Assembly (NCBI RefSeq): GCF_014145665.1
Contig: NZ_JACHTD010000005.1
Location: forward strand, 1-64,000
Direction of reading: 5' to 3'
Length of the DNA: 64,000 nt
From: Myroides sp. NP-2
GTDB taxonomy: Bacteria > Bacteroidota > Bacteroidia > Flavobacteriales > Flavobacteriaceae
The notes under the pieces are model-generated. The model was not told the DNA's origin and made no database searches. It saw only the letters and a list, made by a program, of their open reading frames with translations. Positions 36,493-44,796 of this stretch are shown here, piece after piece (the first letter of the stretch is position 1; every line of letters begins with the position of its first letter). The translations under genes were made by a program, and so were the position numbers.

Positions 36493-37893
36493 TTAGTTTA
36501 CTAGATCTGCTATTGTAAGATTTTTTTCTTTTAAGCGATGATTTAAATTTATCATAATGTAATTATCCTCATCTCTGTCTTTGTACTGGTGATATACCGT
36601 TTGATAGGCCTGTGTCAATCGGTCATCTTCTACCCCGCTTAAGGCTTGCAAAGCATACAGAACAACCTGATCTTCTTCATCCTGAAGGGCTGCAATAAAA
36701 GCAGTTGCGTATTGTTGTTTGTCTGTTGCTTTTCCTAGCGAATAAACCGCCTGACTGCGGATGCCACTCAATGGTGAATAAAGCCCAGGTAAAAGTAAAG
36801 TTGGAAAATCGGCTGTTGCTTTTTGGGCGATATAAGTAAAGAAGCGATACGTTTCTTCTTCATCTATCTTATTTTTATAGGCTTCTAAAACGGGTAACCA
36901 AGCGGCTTCGTCCGCACCATACCAATGAATGCGTTGCAAGACAAACAAGAGATTTATTTCCACCTCCCTTTCCAAAAACGGAATTGACTCTGGATAGTCA
37001 GCTTTGGATAAAACGGAAATCAATTGGTGACGTACAGCCGTTGTCTTCGCCTGAGGTATTGCCTCTTTAAGGGCTTGAACAAGCTGCTTGTCTATGTTTT
37101 TCTTGTTGATTAACCCCTCCAAATACGTTAGCTGCTCCTCTTCTTCTGTGCATGTTTGATACGCATTCCATAAAAATTCGGCTGTACCTCCTCTATTGTA
37201 AGCAAACCAACCGGCGTTTTCGGCAAGTAAATCACCCGAAATAATTTCATCTAACCAGCGTTCGTACCAATCTAAGAAGTGAGTTTCGAAGGCAAATTGA
37301 GGTTTATAATCCTCATTGATATACAGCAGCCTTCCGCGGTGTTCACCATTCAAAACTAAACATGTTGTGATAGCACAACCTTGCGTACCGAGGGGGAGCA
37401 ATCCACCAAACAAAGGTCCTACAATGGCGTCATAGGCTTCGTCTGATAAGTTATCCTCGTACATTTCACTGGTTCGTGATTTCCATTCCTCATCTGTCAT
37501 CCTAGGATGCAACAAACAAGGATAAGAGAGGTATCGCTTTCCATCACCAATAGGCAAGTCTTCTACCCCCTCTCCAAAAGGATAGATCCCATAGTAAGGT
37601 CCTGCAGCACTGCCCATATAGGCTTCTTCTTGTGTATTGCCATTGCCAATTTGAGTAAGGAAGGCAACATAAGCTTCTGGCAATTCAACGCCATACTGCT
37701 TTTCAAAAGCTGTTATCTCTTGATGGCTGATACACCCTCCTATTTGATATTCATGTGAATCTGCACCAAACACCTCCCGTTCCTTGTCATAGGATTCAAT
37801 TGTGGCTAATTTTTCTTTTATTCTATTTACTTGTATATCCAATGGTGTGTATTGTTTTATTGTTTCTCTTTTTTTCTTTCCTCCATAGACCAA
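36493..37893 (-). CDS. SMI1/KNR4 domain protein with HEAT-like repeats
   Basis: A 466-residue cytoplasmic protein. The N-terminal part holds an SMI1/KNR4 fold (EITAFEKQYGVELPEAYVAFLTQIGNG at about 58-84, then GIYPFGEGVEDL and GCAITTCLVLNGEHRGRLLYIN). SMI1 domains often occur in immunity proteins against contact-dependent toxins. The C-terminal third is built of HEAT-like helical repeats (about 320-450, e.g. LYSPLSGIRSQAVYSLGKA, DEEDQVVLYALQALS). It starts 37 bases inside the HutD gene and abuts kptA. No partner toxin is visible nearby, so immunity is only one possibility. Confidence 0.8.
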   Translation of the reverse strand: MVYGGKKKRETIKQYTPLDIQVNRIKEKLATIESYDKEREVFGADSHEYQIGGCISHQEITAFEKQYGVELPEAYVAFLTQIGNGNTQEEAYMGSAAGPYYGIYPFGEGVEDLPIGDGKRYLSYPCLLHPRMTDEEWKSRTSEMYEDNLSDEAYDAIVGPLFGGLLPLGTQGCAITTCLVLNGEHRGRLLYINEDYKPQFAFETHFLDWYERWLDEIISGDLLAENAGWFAYNRGGTAEFLWNAYQTCTEEEEQLTYLEGLINKKNIDKQLVQALKEAIPQAKTTAVRHQLISVLSKADYPESIPFLEREVEINLLFVLQRIHWYGADEAAWLPVLEAYKNKIDEEETYRFFTYIAQKATADFPTLLLPGLYSPLSGIRSQAVYSLGKATDKQQYATAFIAALQDEEDQVVLYALQALSGVEDDRLTQAYQTVYHQYKDRDEDNYIMINLNHRLKEKNLTIADLVN

Positions 37894-38429
37894 TATCCTA
37901 CAATTAATTGTTGGTGAAATTCAATGTCTATAGTCTTTTTGTTTGGGTTATTCAACAGTAAACAATCCCAAGGATGTAGCTGAAAGGATTGGCTATTCAC
38001 GACCACTTCAGCTTCTTGGAGTGCAAATAGAAACACAAAGGGTTGTTCCGTTTGAAAAGGTTGATATCGAACTTCGACTACCTCATCGACAATCCGTTCA
38101 TTCAACATGAGATTGAAATCTGTTCCTTGTGTAAAGGAAGTTATAGATGCTGTGGATGGAAAAGTAAAGAGCTGGTGTTTTGTATAGGTTTGATCTTTTC
38201 CCTCTTGTGTTAGCTGGAGATTGCCATCTAGCATTGCCAAATAGCGACGATAGCCTTTAAATTGGGTAAACACAGACGGAATAGCTTCGATGGTTGCACT
38301 GCTAATGCGAAAATCAAACGCTCGATCGGCATATACTGCCCCTGGGGGATATATAGCGTATTCACGGGTTTCTCCCCCAGACCAACGACTTACGGCTACA
38401 TTTTCTTTTCGGATTACATCAATTTTCAT
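37857..38429 (-). CDS. HutD/Ves family cupin protein
   Basis: A 190-residue double-cupin protein of the HutD/Ves family. The signature SRWSGGETREYAIYPPGA (about 15-32) is followed by FDFRISSATIEAIPSVFTQFKGYRRYLAMLDG. In other bacteria HutD sits with histidine-utilisation genes; none is present here, so the role is unknown. It begins 50 bases after the ABC exporter gene and behind a 17-bp dyad, and its 3' end overlaps the SMI1/HEAT gene. Confidence 0.85.
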   Translation of the reverse strand: MKIDVIRKENVAVSRWSGGETREYAIYPPGAVYADRAFDFRISSATIEAIPSVFTQFKGYRRYLAMLDGNLQLTQEGKDQTYTKHQLFTFPSTASITSFTQGTDFNLMLNERIVDEVVEVRYQPFQTEQPFVFLFALQEAEVVVNSQSFQLHPWDCLLLNNPNKKTIDIEFHQQLIVGYWSMEERKKEKQ

Positions 38430-38442
38430 AGGTAAAATGTCC

Positions 38443-38459
38443 TTAGCATTAAATGCTAA
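38443..38459. promoter_or_regulatory. 17-bp perfect dyad before hutD
   Basis: TTAGCATT-A-AATGCTAA is a perfect inverted repeat located 14 bases before the HutD start codon and 20 bases after the exporter stop. It could be an operator of a dimeric repressor or a small hairpin in the mRNA; the sequence alone does not decide. Confidence 0.35.
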
Positions 38460-38479
38460 AATTACTACCTTTTTTTGGC

Positions 38480-40684
38480 TTAGGAACTCCCTAATTCTAG
38501 TTGATTTTTAATTAGGTTGTAATACGCTCCTCTTTTTGTCACTAGGGTTTGATGATTCCCCTCTTCGATACATTGCCCCTGTTTTAGTACGATGATATGA
38601 TCGGCTTGTTTAACAGTGGACAAACGATGGGCTATGATTAATACAGTTTTTCCTTTAAAAAAAGCTTGTAAATTGTCGTGAATTACCTTCTCATTTTCAG
38701 CGTCTAAAGCGGAAGTTGCTTCATCAAAAAAGAGATAGGGTGGATTTTTATAGACCGCACGTGCAATTAGAATCCGTTGTTTTTGTCCACCTGAAATACC
38801 ATTCCCTGCTGCTCCAATTTTGGTATTGTATCCCAGGGGCAAAGTATTAATAAATGATTCAATATTAGCTATTTGAGCAGCATAAGACAACTTCACCTCG
38901 TTTATCACTGTATCACTTGTAGCTATATTTCGCGCAATGGTATCTGAAAAAATATAACCGTCTTGCATGACCACACCACAATTTTCTCTGATACTTTTTG
39001 GTGATAAGGCTGTACTCACCTCATTATTGTAATAGAGGGAGCCCTCACATGGGTCATAAAATCGCAAGAGGAGTTTCATTAGGGTTGTTTTACCACTTCC
39101 ACTTGCCCCTACGATGGCAGTTACTTTTCCTTGAGGAAAAAATAACGTAATATCCTTCAATATATATGGAGATTGAGGTCCTTCATACTGAAAAGAAAGG
39201 TTTTTTAAAAATATGCCATGTTTCTCTTCCTTTCTCTCTTTTGCTTTTGGTATACTTAGTGGTTTTAATCCTTCTTGTTCTTCTATCGGATGTTGCTGCA
39301 CTTCATTTAGTCGCGTTAAACTCAATTTCGCATCTTGAAGGGATCGAAAAAAGGAAATCAGTTGATTGATGGGGCTATTCAGTTGACCGATGATATAAGA
39401 AACGCTGAGTAAAGATCCTAAAGACATTGTCTGATGAACCACTAAATATGCAGCAAGAAAAGTTACAACAATATTCTTTAACTGATTGATAAATTCAAAA
39501 CCAGATAGTTGTACTTGATCTACTTTTAAAATTCGTTTATTGATAACAAAAAGTTTTTGTTGTATTTCTTCCCATTCGATTCGCTTACTTTCCTCTAATT
39601 GGTTTAATTTCATTTCTGAAACTCCATTAATAATTTCATAAATTGCTTCTTGATTCTCGCTGCGTTGTTCAAAACGAAAATAATCGAGTATTTTTCTCTT
39701 TCGCATCCAATACAAAGACCAACCAATCGAGACTGCAGTAAACGCAATATATAGGATTACTATTTGAACATCGTAATACCATAATACTCCAAAGAAAACA
39801 GAAAAGGTAAACATGGAAAAAACAGTCAATAAACTATCTGACGTCAGAAATTGTTCAATTCTCTCATGATCTTGAATGCGATGATTAAAATCCCCCATCA
39901 ATTTGGTATCAAAAAACTTAATAGGCAATTGCAATAATTTCTTTAAAAAATTGGAAATAATTTGGATGTTTATTTTGGTTCCCATGATCAACATAATCCA
40001 ATTTCTTCCTATACTAAATACAATATTGCCCAAAAAAAAGGCTAGCTGAGCCATCAACACATACGTGATTACGGATAAGTTCGCTTTGTTGACTCCTTCA
40101 TCAATAAGTTTTTGGGTCAGTATGGGAAAAACTAAGGTAGTTAATGTACCTAAAAAAAGTAAGGTAAATAACTGTAGTACTTGCTTGCGATAAGGGTTCA
40201 AATACTGCCAAACATAGGCAAGTGTTTGTTTCTCTTGTTTTGAAACTTTTTGTTCCTGAAATCTTTCCGTTGGATGAATAAACAAAGCAATTCCCTTTTC
40301 ACCTTCTGCCAACCAAGCTTGTTTAAATTTGTCAACTGACAGGGAAATCAACCCATAACCTGGATCTGCAATTTTATATTTTTTCTGGTTGGAGAATAAA
40401 GTAGTTGAAATTTTATAAAGAACAACAAAGTGATTTTGATTCCAATGTAAAATACAAGGTAAAAGGGCTTGCTCCAAGTGATTTATATCGATTTTCACCG
40501 CCTTGGTTTCCAACCCTATTTTATCCGCTGCCATGCTAATACCCAATAAAGAAACACCTTCTCTGCTAATAAAACACTGTTCTCGTATATATTGAATATT
40601 CACTTTCTTTCCATAATGCCCAGCAATCATGGCTAAACAGGCTGGACCGCAATCCATTTGATCGTGTTGAGGGGTGAAGTTCAT
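38480..40684 (-). CDS. lanT: Peptidase-containing ABC exporter (LanT-like, C39)
   Basis: A 734-residue bacteriocin-type exporter that cuts the leader after a double glycine and exports the peptide. The N-terminal C39 peptidase has Gln6, Cys12 (QHDQMDCGPACLAM), His85 (WNQNHFVVLY) and Asp107 (IADPGYG), all the catalytic residues. Six transmembrane helices follow (about 165-450). The nucleotide-binding domain has Walker A GASGSGKTT (526-534), signature ISGGQKQR (about 630) and Walker B YLFFDEATSALD (about 650). Its ATG overlaps the last lanB codon by four bases (ATGA), tying it to the lanthipeptide operon. The GG motif of the precursor at 46025-46192 fits this protease. Confidence 0.93.
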   Translation of the reverse strand: MNFTPQHDQMDCGPACLAMIAGHYGKKVNIQYIREQCFISREGVSLLGISMAADKIGLETKAVKIDINHLEQALLPCILHWNQNHFVVLYKISTTLFSNQKKYKIADPGYGLISLSVDKFKQAWLAEGEKGIALFIHPTERFQEQKVSKQEKQTLAYVWQYLNPYRKQVLQLFTLLFLGTLTTLVFPILTQKLIDEGVNKANLSVITYVLMAQLAFFLGNIVFSIGRNWIMLIMGTKINIQIISNFLKKLLQLPIKFFDTKLMGDFNHRIQDHERIEQFLTSDSLLTVFSMFTFSVFFGVLWYYDVQIVILYIAFTAVSIGWSLYWMRKRKILDYFRFEQRSENQEAIYEIINGVSEMKLNQLEESKRIEWEEIQQKLFVINKRILKVDQVQLSGFEFINQLKNIVVTFLAAYLVVHQTMSLGSLLSVSYIIGQLNSPINQLISFFRSLQDAKLSLTRLNEVQQHPIEEQEGLKPLSIPKAKERKEEKHGIFLKNLSFQYEGPQSPYILKDITLFFPQGKVTAIVGASGSGKTTLMKLLLRFYDPCEGSLYYNNEVSTALSPKSIRENCGVVMQDGYIFSDTIARNIATSDTVINEVKLSYAAQIANIESFINTLPLGYNTKIGAAGNGISGGQKQRILIARAVYKNPPYLFFDEATSALDAENEKVIHDNLQAFFKGKTVLIIAHRLSTVKQADHIIVLKQGQCIEEGNHQTLVTKRGAYYNLIKNQLELGSS

Positions 40685-41046
40685 GGGTTATATTTTGTTA
40701 ACGCTATTTTCATTTTATAGTAATCAGCTAACAATCCATAAAGAACCAATTCATGCATTCTTTGATTTGCACTAATTATTCTATTAATATGCATATGGAT
40801 AAAACTAAAAATTAGCTTTTTTCGCTCACTCATATTTAAATCCTTAATATCTTGTTTATGGTTTGACAGAAAAGTATTATTATTTTCATCTATAATGTTG
40901 AAATAATTACTATAATCACTAAATACAATTTCGTCATTCAAAAAATCTACAATTTGTATCTTGTATTTACGATATTTCATATCTATTTGTCTTTTTGTTG
41001 TTTTCTTTAATTTAAATTCCTTTTGAAATACTTTGTCAAATAACAC
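40681..41046 (-). CDS. LanB C-terminal fragment (end of SpaB_C elimination domain)
   Basis: 121 codons (from a GTG) covering the end of the SpaB_C/thiopeptide-type domain. FSFIHMHINRIISANQRMHELVLYGLLADYY is split here as FIHMHINRI then NQRMHELVLYGLL; the family end motif HMxxNR carries a His important for glutamate elimination in NisB (from memory). Its first codons overlap the main fragment by 40 bases in another frame. On its own it has no known function. Confidence 0.75.
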   Translation of the reverse strand: MLFDKVFQKEFKLKKTTKRQIDMKYRKYKIQIVDFLNDEIVFSDYSNYFNIIDENNNTFLSNHKQDIKDLNMSERKKLIFSFIHMHINRIISANQRMHELVLYGLLADYYKMKIALTKYNP

Positions 41047-43430
41047 ATAATTCCTTGTTTTTCTAGAAGTGAGAATTCAAATAGGTCTAAATATCTGTCA
41101 ATACATCTTAATGAAAACAACCATAATAAATTTCCTATATTATCTTCTTTAGTCTTAGATATTAACTGCAGTATTAATCTACTATCGTAGTAAAAAAAAC
41201 TTTCAGCCAAATCAATTGATTCCCAATTATATCGTTCCAATTCTCTCTCATAAGTTGACAAGTCAATTTTCCATATTTGGTTACTATCTAAAAAATTTTT
41301 TATGAAAAAATTAAACCTATCTATGACTTGTTGAATATTATTACTAAACTTTTCATTTAACTCAAATCGAATTCTAATATGAAAATCAGTATCTCTATAT
41401 TTTAAAAAAAACCATTTTTTGATTATTTTTTTTTGACACAAATCATCAACTAAAGGAGAAATACTTTTAACTAACACTTCTTCTGCAATTCGCACACTGA
41501 CATAAATTTTATAATATAACCAAGACGAGCCAGGAACGAAACCTGATACTCTACTAACTTTATCAATTTTACGCTTAAGATGATACATAGTTTCTTTGTA
41601 ATCTAAATTAACAAATGGAATAACAAGTTCATTATCATATTGCTCATTATCTAGATCATATAGACACTCAACTAATGTAATTACTGAAGTCTTCTTTAAA
41701 TCTTCTAATATTAGATTTAAAAGGTTACTATTTTCAATATCAATTAATAATTTATTATCCCCTTTTTGCAAATATACATATCTAGGTATTTTCTTTTGTT
41801 TCAAATAATTATAGACTAATTTTAAATGATTAGACTTTTCATTTTTTAAAAATAAATCATCCTTATAAATATACCATGTTGCCAAAGACAACACGATTTC
41901 TTTACCAAAAATAATTCTTGGTCTATAATCAAAAAATTTAGTATTTAACTTTCCTAAATTCAAAGACAAACCTTTAGAATTATTTTGGTATTGTAAATCA
42001 CATAAAAACTGATAAACAGGCAATGAATTATAATGATAATTATGTACAGAAGTATGAAATACATTTATTTCCTTGTTCAAAGTTTTACTTCTTAATACAA
42101 TTTGATTGTCTCTAACTGATATGTATATGTCGTCCAATGATATTTTTTTTATATTCTTGGTTGATTTAGTCAAGAGAGTTAACTCATGTAACCGATTGAC
42201 CTTTCGCATAATAATGTTAGCACTATCTTCCCCTGGTACATGCAATAATTCTACTTGAATTACATTTTCACTCTCGTTTTCAATGTCTACAACTTTAGCA
42301 ACATGTTTAGCAATCTCAAGATCTGTATGAGAAAATCTCGAAAGCAAGTTTAGACAACTAGCCCCTCCAACACTATCTATAATGATATGCTTAGAAGTTT
42401 TATTAATCATTACTGAAAAAGTCTTAGAAAGTAAAGTGTCTTTTGGGTCTAGAAAAGATAAATCCTCTTCATTAAGATCTATTTCATTTATTGTTGATTT
42501 CTGAAATTTTCTCATCCAAAATAAATGAACTTTTTTATCGAAATAAATTTTTTCAATTTTATCTTCTTCTTTATTCCAGTCCAAATCATCTATTAATTCC
42601 GAATAATAATTATTCTCAACTCTATCTTGTAAATACCCGATTCCCAATTCATTATCTAAAGCCACCAATAGCGGAATTTCTTTATCTTCATATCGACGCA
42701 AAAAAGAAGCTTTAAATTCTCCTAGTAGACTAATTTCATTATCTTCTTCCTCTAAATTTCGAGAAAAAAGATTTAAAATCTCTATTGCTTTTTTAATTTT
42801 ACAAATGTCACTATCTGTTAAAATTTCAATTTTATTTGTTTTCTTGGTAACTACATTTACTAATCTAGTAAACTTATACGGAACATTTATTTCGTTTAGT
42901 AAATAACAAATTTTCTTATATTCATCAGTGCTATTGCCTACTTTTTTATCAATATTTGATAACAATACATTTATTTTTTTCAGTTGGTTAAAATATATAT
43001 TCAACTCATTACAACTCTCAAATTGATTCAAATTACTATCATAAAAATAAATTATTTGACTCAATGCATCCTCACCATTATTTAAACAAATTTCCAAGTT
43101 ACTTACTAAAATCTGAGCATCAATTAAACTATTAATATAAGACAAAGCCTCGTTTTCACTAATTCCTTCTACATACCTATAAAGAATATAAGTAATTTCT
43201 TCAATAGATAATTCTTGTTTAATATACTCAAATAATTTATCCAAAATTTCAGAATACTCTACAGAAACTAGTACATAACTTCTATCTTCTTTATCAGATA
43301 GAATCTCAATATATCTATAAGATTGCCCTACTTTATAAATTGTATCATTAAGAGAGTACTTACAATTCCTTCTAATAACAGTATTAGCATTGAGGTATCG
43401 AATAATAGCAAATACACTATACAACCCCAA
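41007..43430 (-). CDS. LanB main fragment (dehydratase core)
   Basis: 807 codons read from a TTG, but the open frame really continues upstream to about 43575 and contains the diagnostic STRSTPFGLFS motif just before this start. The bulk is the glutamylation domain. From about residue 634 the SpaB_C elimination domain begins (GSSWLYYKIYVSVRIAEEVL, then KKWFFLKYRDTDFHIRIRF and a YERELERYNWESIDLAESFF segment). The frame ends early at KRNLN. The DNA is strikingly AT-rich: I counted 12 G+C in the 60 bases 43201-43260 against 25 in 10021-10080. Confidence 0.8.
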   Translation of the reverse strand: MGLYSVFAIIRYLNANTVIRRNCKYSLNDTIYKVGQSYRYIEILSDKEDRSYVLVSVEYSEILDKLFEYIKQELSIEEITYILYRYVEGISENEALSYINSLIDAQILVSNLEICLNNGEDALSQIIYFYDSNLNQFESCNELNIYFNQLKKINVLLSNIDKKVGNSTDEYKKICYLLNEINVPYKFTRLVNVVTKKTNKIEILTDSDICKIKKAIEILNLFSRNLEEEDNEISLLGEFKASFLRRYEDKEIPLLVALDNELGIGYLQDRVENNYYSELIDDLDWNKEEDKIEKIYFDKKVHLFWMRKFQKSTINEIDLNEEDLSFLDPKDTLLSKTFSVMINKTSKHIIIDSVGGASCLNLLSRFSHTDLEIAKHVAKVVDIENESENVIQVELLHVPGEDSANIIMRKVNRLHELTLLTKSTKNIKKISLDDIYISVRDNQIVLRSKTLNKEINVFHTSVHNYHYNSLPVYQFLCDLQYQNNSKGLSLNLGKLNTKFFDYRPRIIFGKEIVLSLATWYIYKDDLFLKNEKSNHLKLVYNYLKQKKIPRYVYLQKGDNKLLIDIENSNLLNLILEDLKKTSVITLVECLYDLDNEQYDNELVIPFVNLDYKETMYHLKRKIDKVSRVSGFVPGSSWLYYKIYVSVRIAEEVLVKSISPLVDDLCQKKIIKKWFFLKYRDTDFHIRIRFELNEKFSNNIQQVIDRFNFFIKNFLDSNQIWKIDLSTYERELERYNWESIDLAESFFYYDSRLILQLISKTKEDNIGNLLWLFSLRCIDRYLDLFEFSLLEKQGIMCYLTKYFKRNLN

Positions 43431-43486
43431 TGAAGTATAACGCTGAATATCAATTAATTCATTTTCATTTTTTGAACTATTATTAG

Positions 43487-43804
43487 CTATTTGTGTTGTT
43501 GAATAATTCGAAAATAGACCAAAAGGAGTACTTCTCGTAGAAATTCTAATATAATTTTCAGAATAGAAATATTAATCTTCCTTCTTTTGACATTTCCAAT
43601 AGGATACTTTTCAATTGACGTTTCCCATTCAGAATATAATTCCATTGAAGCAATAAATAATGCTTCTTTAAATATTTGATCATTCCATAAAGTACTAATA
43701 AACTCGTCCAAGTTATTTTCATTATTCGGAATCATCTTAAACTTATCAAAAGAGTACAAAGGAGATCTTACAAAAAAGAAATTTATGTATTTCAATTTAT
43801 TCAT
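43487..43804 (-). CDS. LanB N-terminal fragment
   Basis: 105 codons beginning MNKLKYINFFFVRSPLYSFD, the typical LanB opening with the conserved Arg (about 13, matching Arg14 of NisB from memory). IFKEALFIASMELYSEW matches the family's eAlylASp-Ly motif. After SILK the frame runs out of homology, and the correct continuation is in the -1 frame. The ATG overlaps the end of the monooxygenase gene (ATGAATAA). Confidence 0.75.
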   Translation of the reverse strand: MNKLKYINFFFVRSPLYSFDKFKMIPNNENNLDEFISTLWNDQIFKEALFIASMELYSEWETSIEKYPIGNVKRRKINISILKIILEFLREVLLLVYFRIIQQHK

Positions 43805-44768
43805 AATTCGTTTCTTTTAATAGATTAAAAACTTTACTTATCTTTTTAATATTATTAACTTTTTCTTCATTACTAGGTGCAGTATCGTAAATAATAAACT
43901 CGCTAATTTCGAACTCATTCAAATAGTTAACCAATCTACTGTAAAGTGAATCAGGAGTACATGGTATCACAATAAAACTTTGACTTCCATCGTTCTTACT
44001 AAAATCATCCATGATTTCATGCCATTCACTTAGAGCCTCTTCCATAGTATTTTTTAAGATTATCGCTAAGGAAATTGCTATTTCTGGATAATAATTATGT
44101 CTTTTAAAAAAAGCAGATCTAAAATTTATAATATCTTCCTTATTAAAAGGCAAATTATCAATGTCTTGATTGAAATTATGAAAAATAGAAATGCAATAAT
44201 TAGTCTTATATTGCACTGCATCCACATAATTTTTGAAAGATGTAGTTAAATACCACAATTCAGGTTTCAAGCCAGCATATGGAGGAATTAGAATATTAAA
44301 ATTATTCAGATTAAACTCTTCATTTTCAATCAAATCAGATATTCGAGCTAAATTTTCTCTAAAAAATAGAATACTATTATTAGTGTTTAAATTTCTATTT
44401 ATCATATAATTTGTTTCCATACTTTCTGCAACTCCCTTAGATAATCCTAAGCTAATTCGTCCATTAAACAAATTATTTAATAATTTATAATTTGTAACAA
44501 CTACATAAGGTGAGTGTAAACTAATTGCAGTTCCCGCAGAACCAATTCTAATATCATCAGTCATTCCTGCTAATAATCCAATCAAAACATCTGGTACCGT
44601 AAAAGGATGACTTTTAAAATGATAATAATGATGCTCTGCTAACCAAAATCTATAAAACCCAAGTTTTTCGGCTATGACTACATATTCAATTATTTCCTCT
44701 ATACTAGTCAATGCATCAACATTTTCTCTGTAGCCTAAGTCTATAAGTCCAAGTCTAATTCTCTTCAT
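43797..44768 (-). CDS. Luciferase-like flavin monooxygenase in the lanthipeptide operon
   Basis: A 323-residue LLM-class TIM-barrel oxidoreductase, probably FMN-dependent. Conserved blocks: VVIAEKLGFYRFWLAEHHYYHF (about 30-51), VPDVLIGLLAGMTDDIRIGSAGTAISLHSPYVV (about 58-90, read as two adjacent motifs) and LNNLFNGRISLGLSKGVAES. In lanthipeptide and related clusters such enzymes serve as tailoring enzymes, for example F420- or flavin-dependent reduction of dehydroalanine to D-alanine; oxidation of a side chain is equally possible. It is encoded 28 bases after lanC and overlaps lanB by 8 bases, so it belongs to the pathway. The reaction is not determined by sequence. Confidence 0.88.
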   Translation of the reverse strand: MKRIRLGLIDLGYRENVDALTSIEEIIEYVVIAEKLGFYRFWLAEHHYYHFKSHPFTVPDVLIGLLAGMTDDIRIGSAGTAISLHSPYVVVTNYKLLNNLFNGRISLGLSKGVAESMETNYMINRNLNTNNSILFFRENLARISDLIENEEFNLNNFNILIPPYAGLKPELWYLTTSFKNYVDAVQYKTNYCISIFHNFNQDIDNLPFNKEDIINFRSAFFKRHNYYPEIAISLAIILKNTMEEALSEWHEIMDDFSKNDGSQSFIVIPCTPDSLYSRLVNYLNEFEISEFIIYDTAPSNEEKVNNIKKISKVFNLLKETNYE

Positions 44769-44796
44769 TTTCTATAATATTTTATTTAAGGACATC

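Larger units (their letters stand above)
40681..43804 (-). pseudogene. lanB: LanB lantibiotic dehydratase, interrupted by two frameshifts
   Basis: The three reading frames listed below join into one class I lanthipeptide dehydratase of roughly 1040 residues, which would glutamylate and then eliminate Ser/Thr of the precursor to Dha/Dhb using glutamyl-tRNA. The first break is near 43555-43558: the upstream frame ends with SILK and the next frame continues NYIRISTRSTPFGLFS, restored exactly by one extra base in an AAAA tract. The second is near 41021-41028: CYLTKYF is followed in the -1 frame by QKEFKLKK, again restored by one added base. Both losses are in short homopolymers and go the same way. 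Either the gene is recently inactivated or these are sequencing errors. It overlaps the monooxygenase gene by 8 bases and lanT by 4. Confidence 0.85.

Noticed and set aside
41007..43560. Programmed -1 ribosomal frameshifting in lanB
   Set aside because: Neither site has a proper X XXY YYZ slippery heptamer in the zero frame, and two separate programmed events in one gene would be needed.
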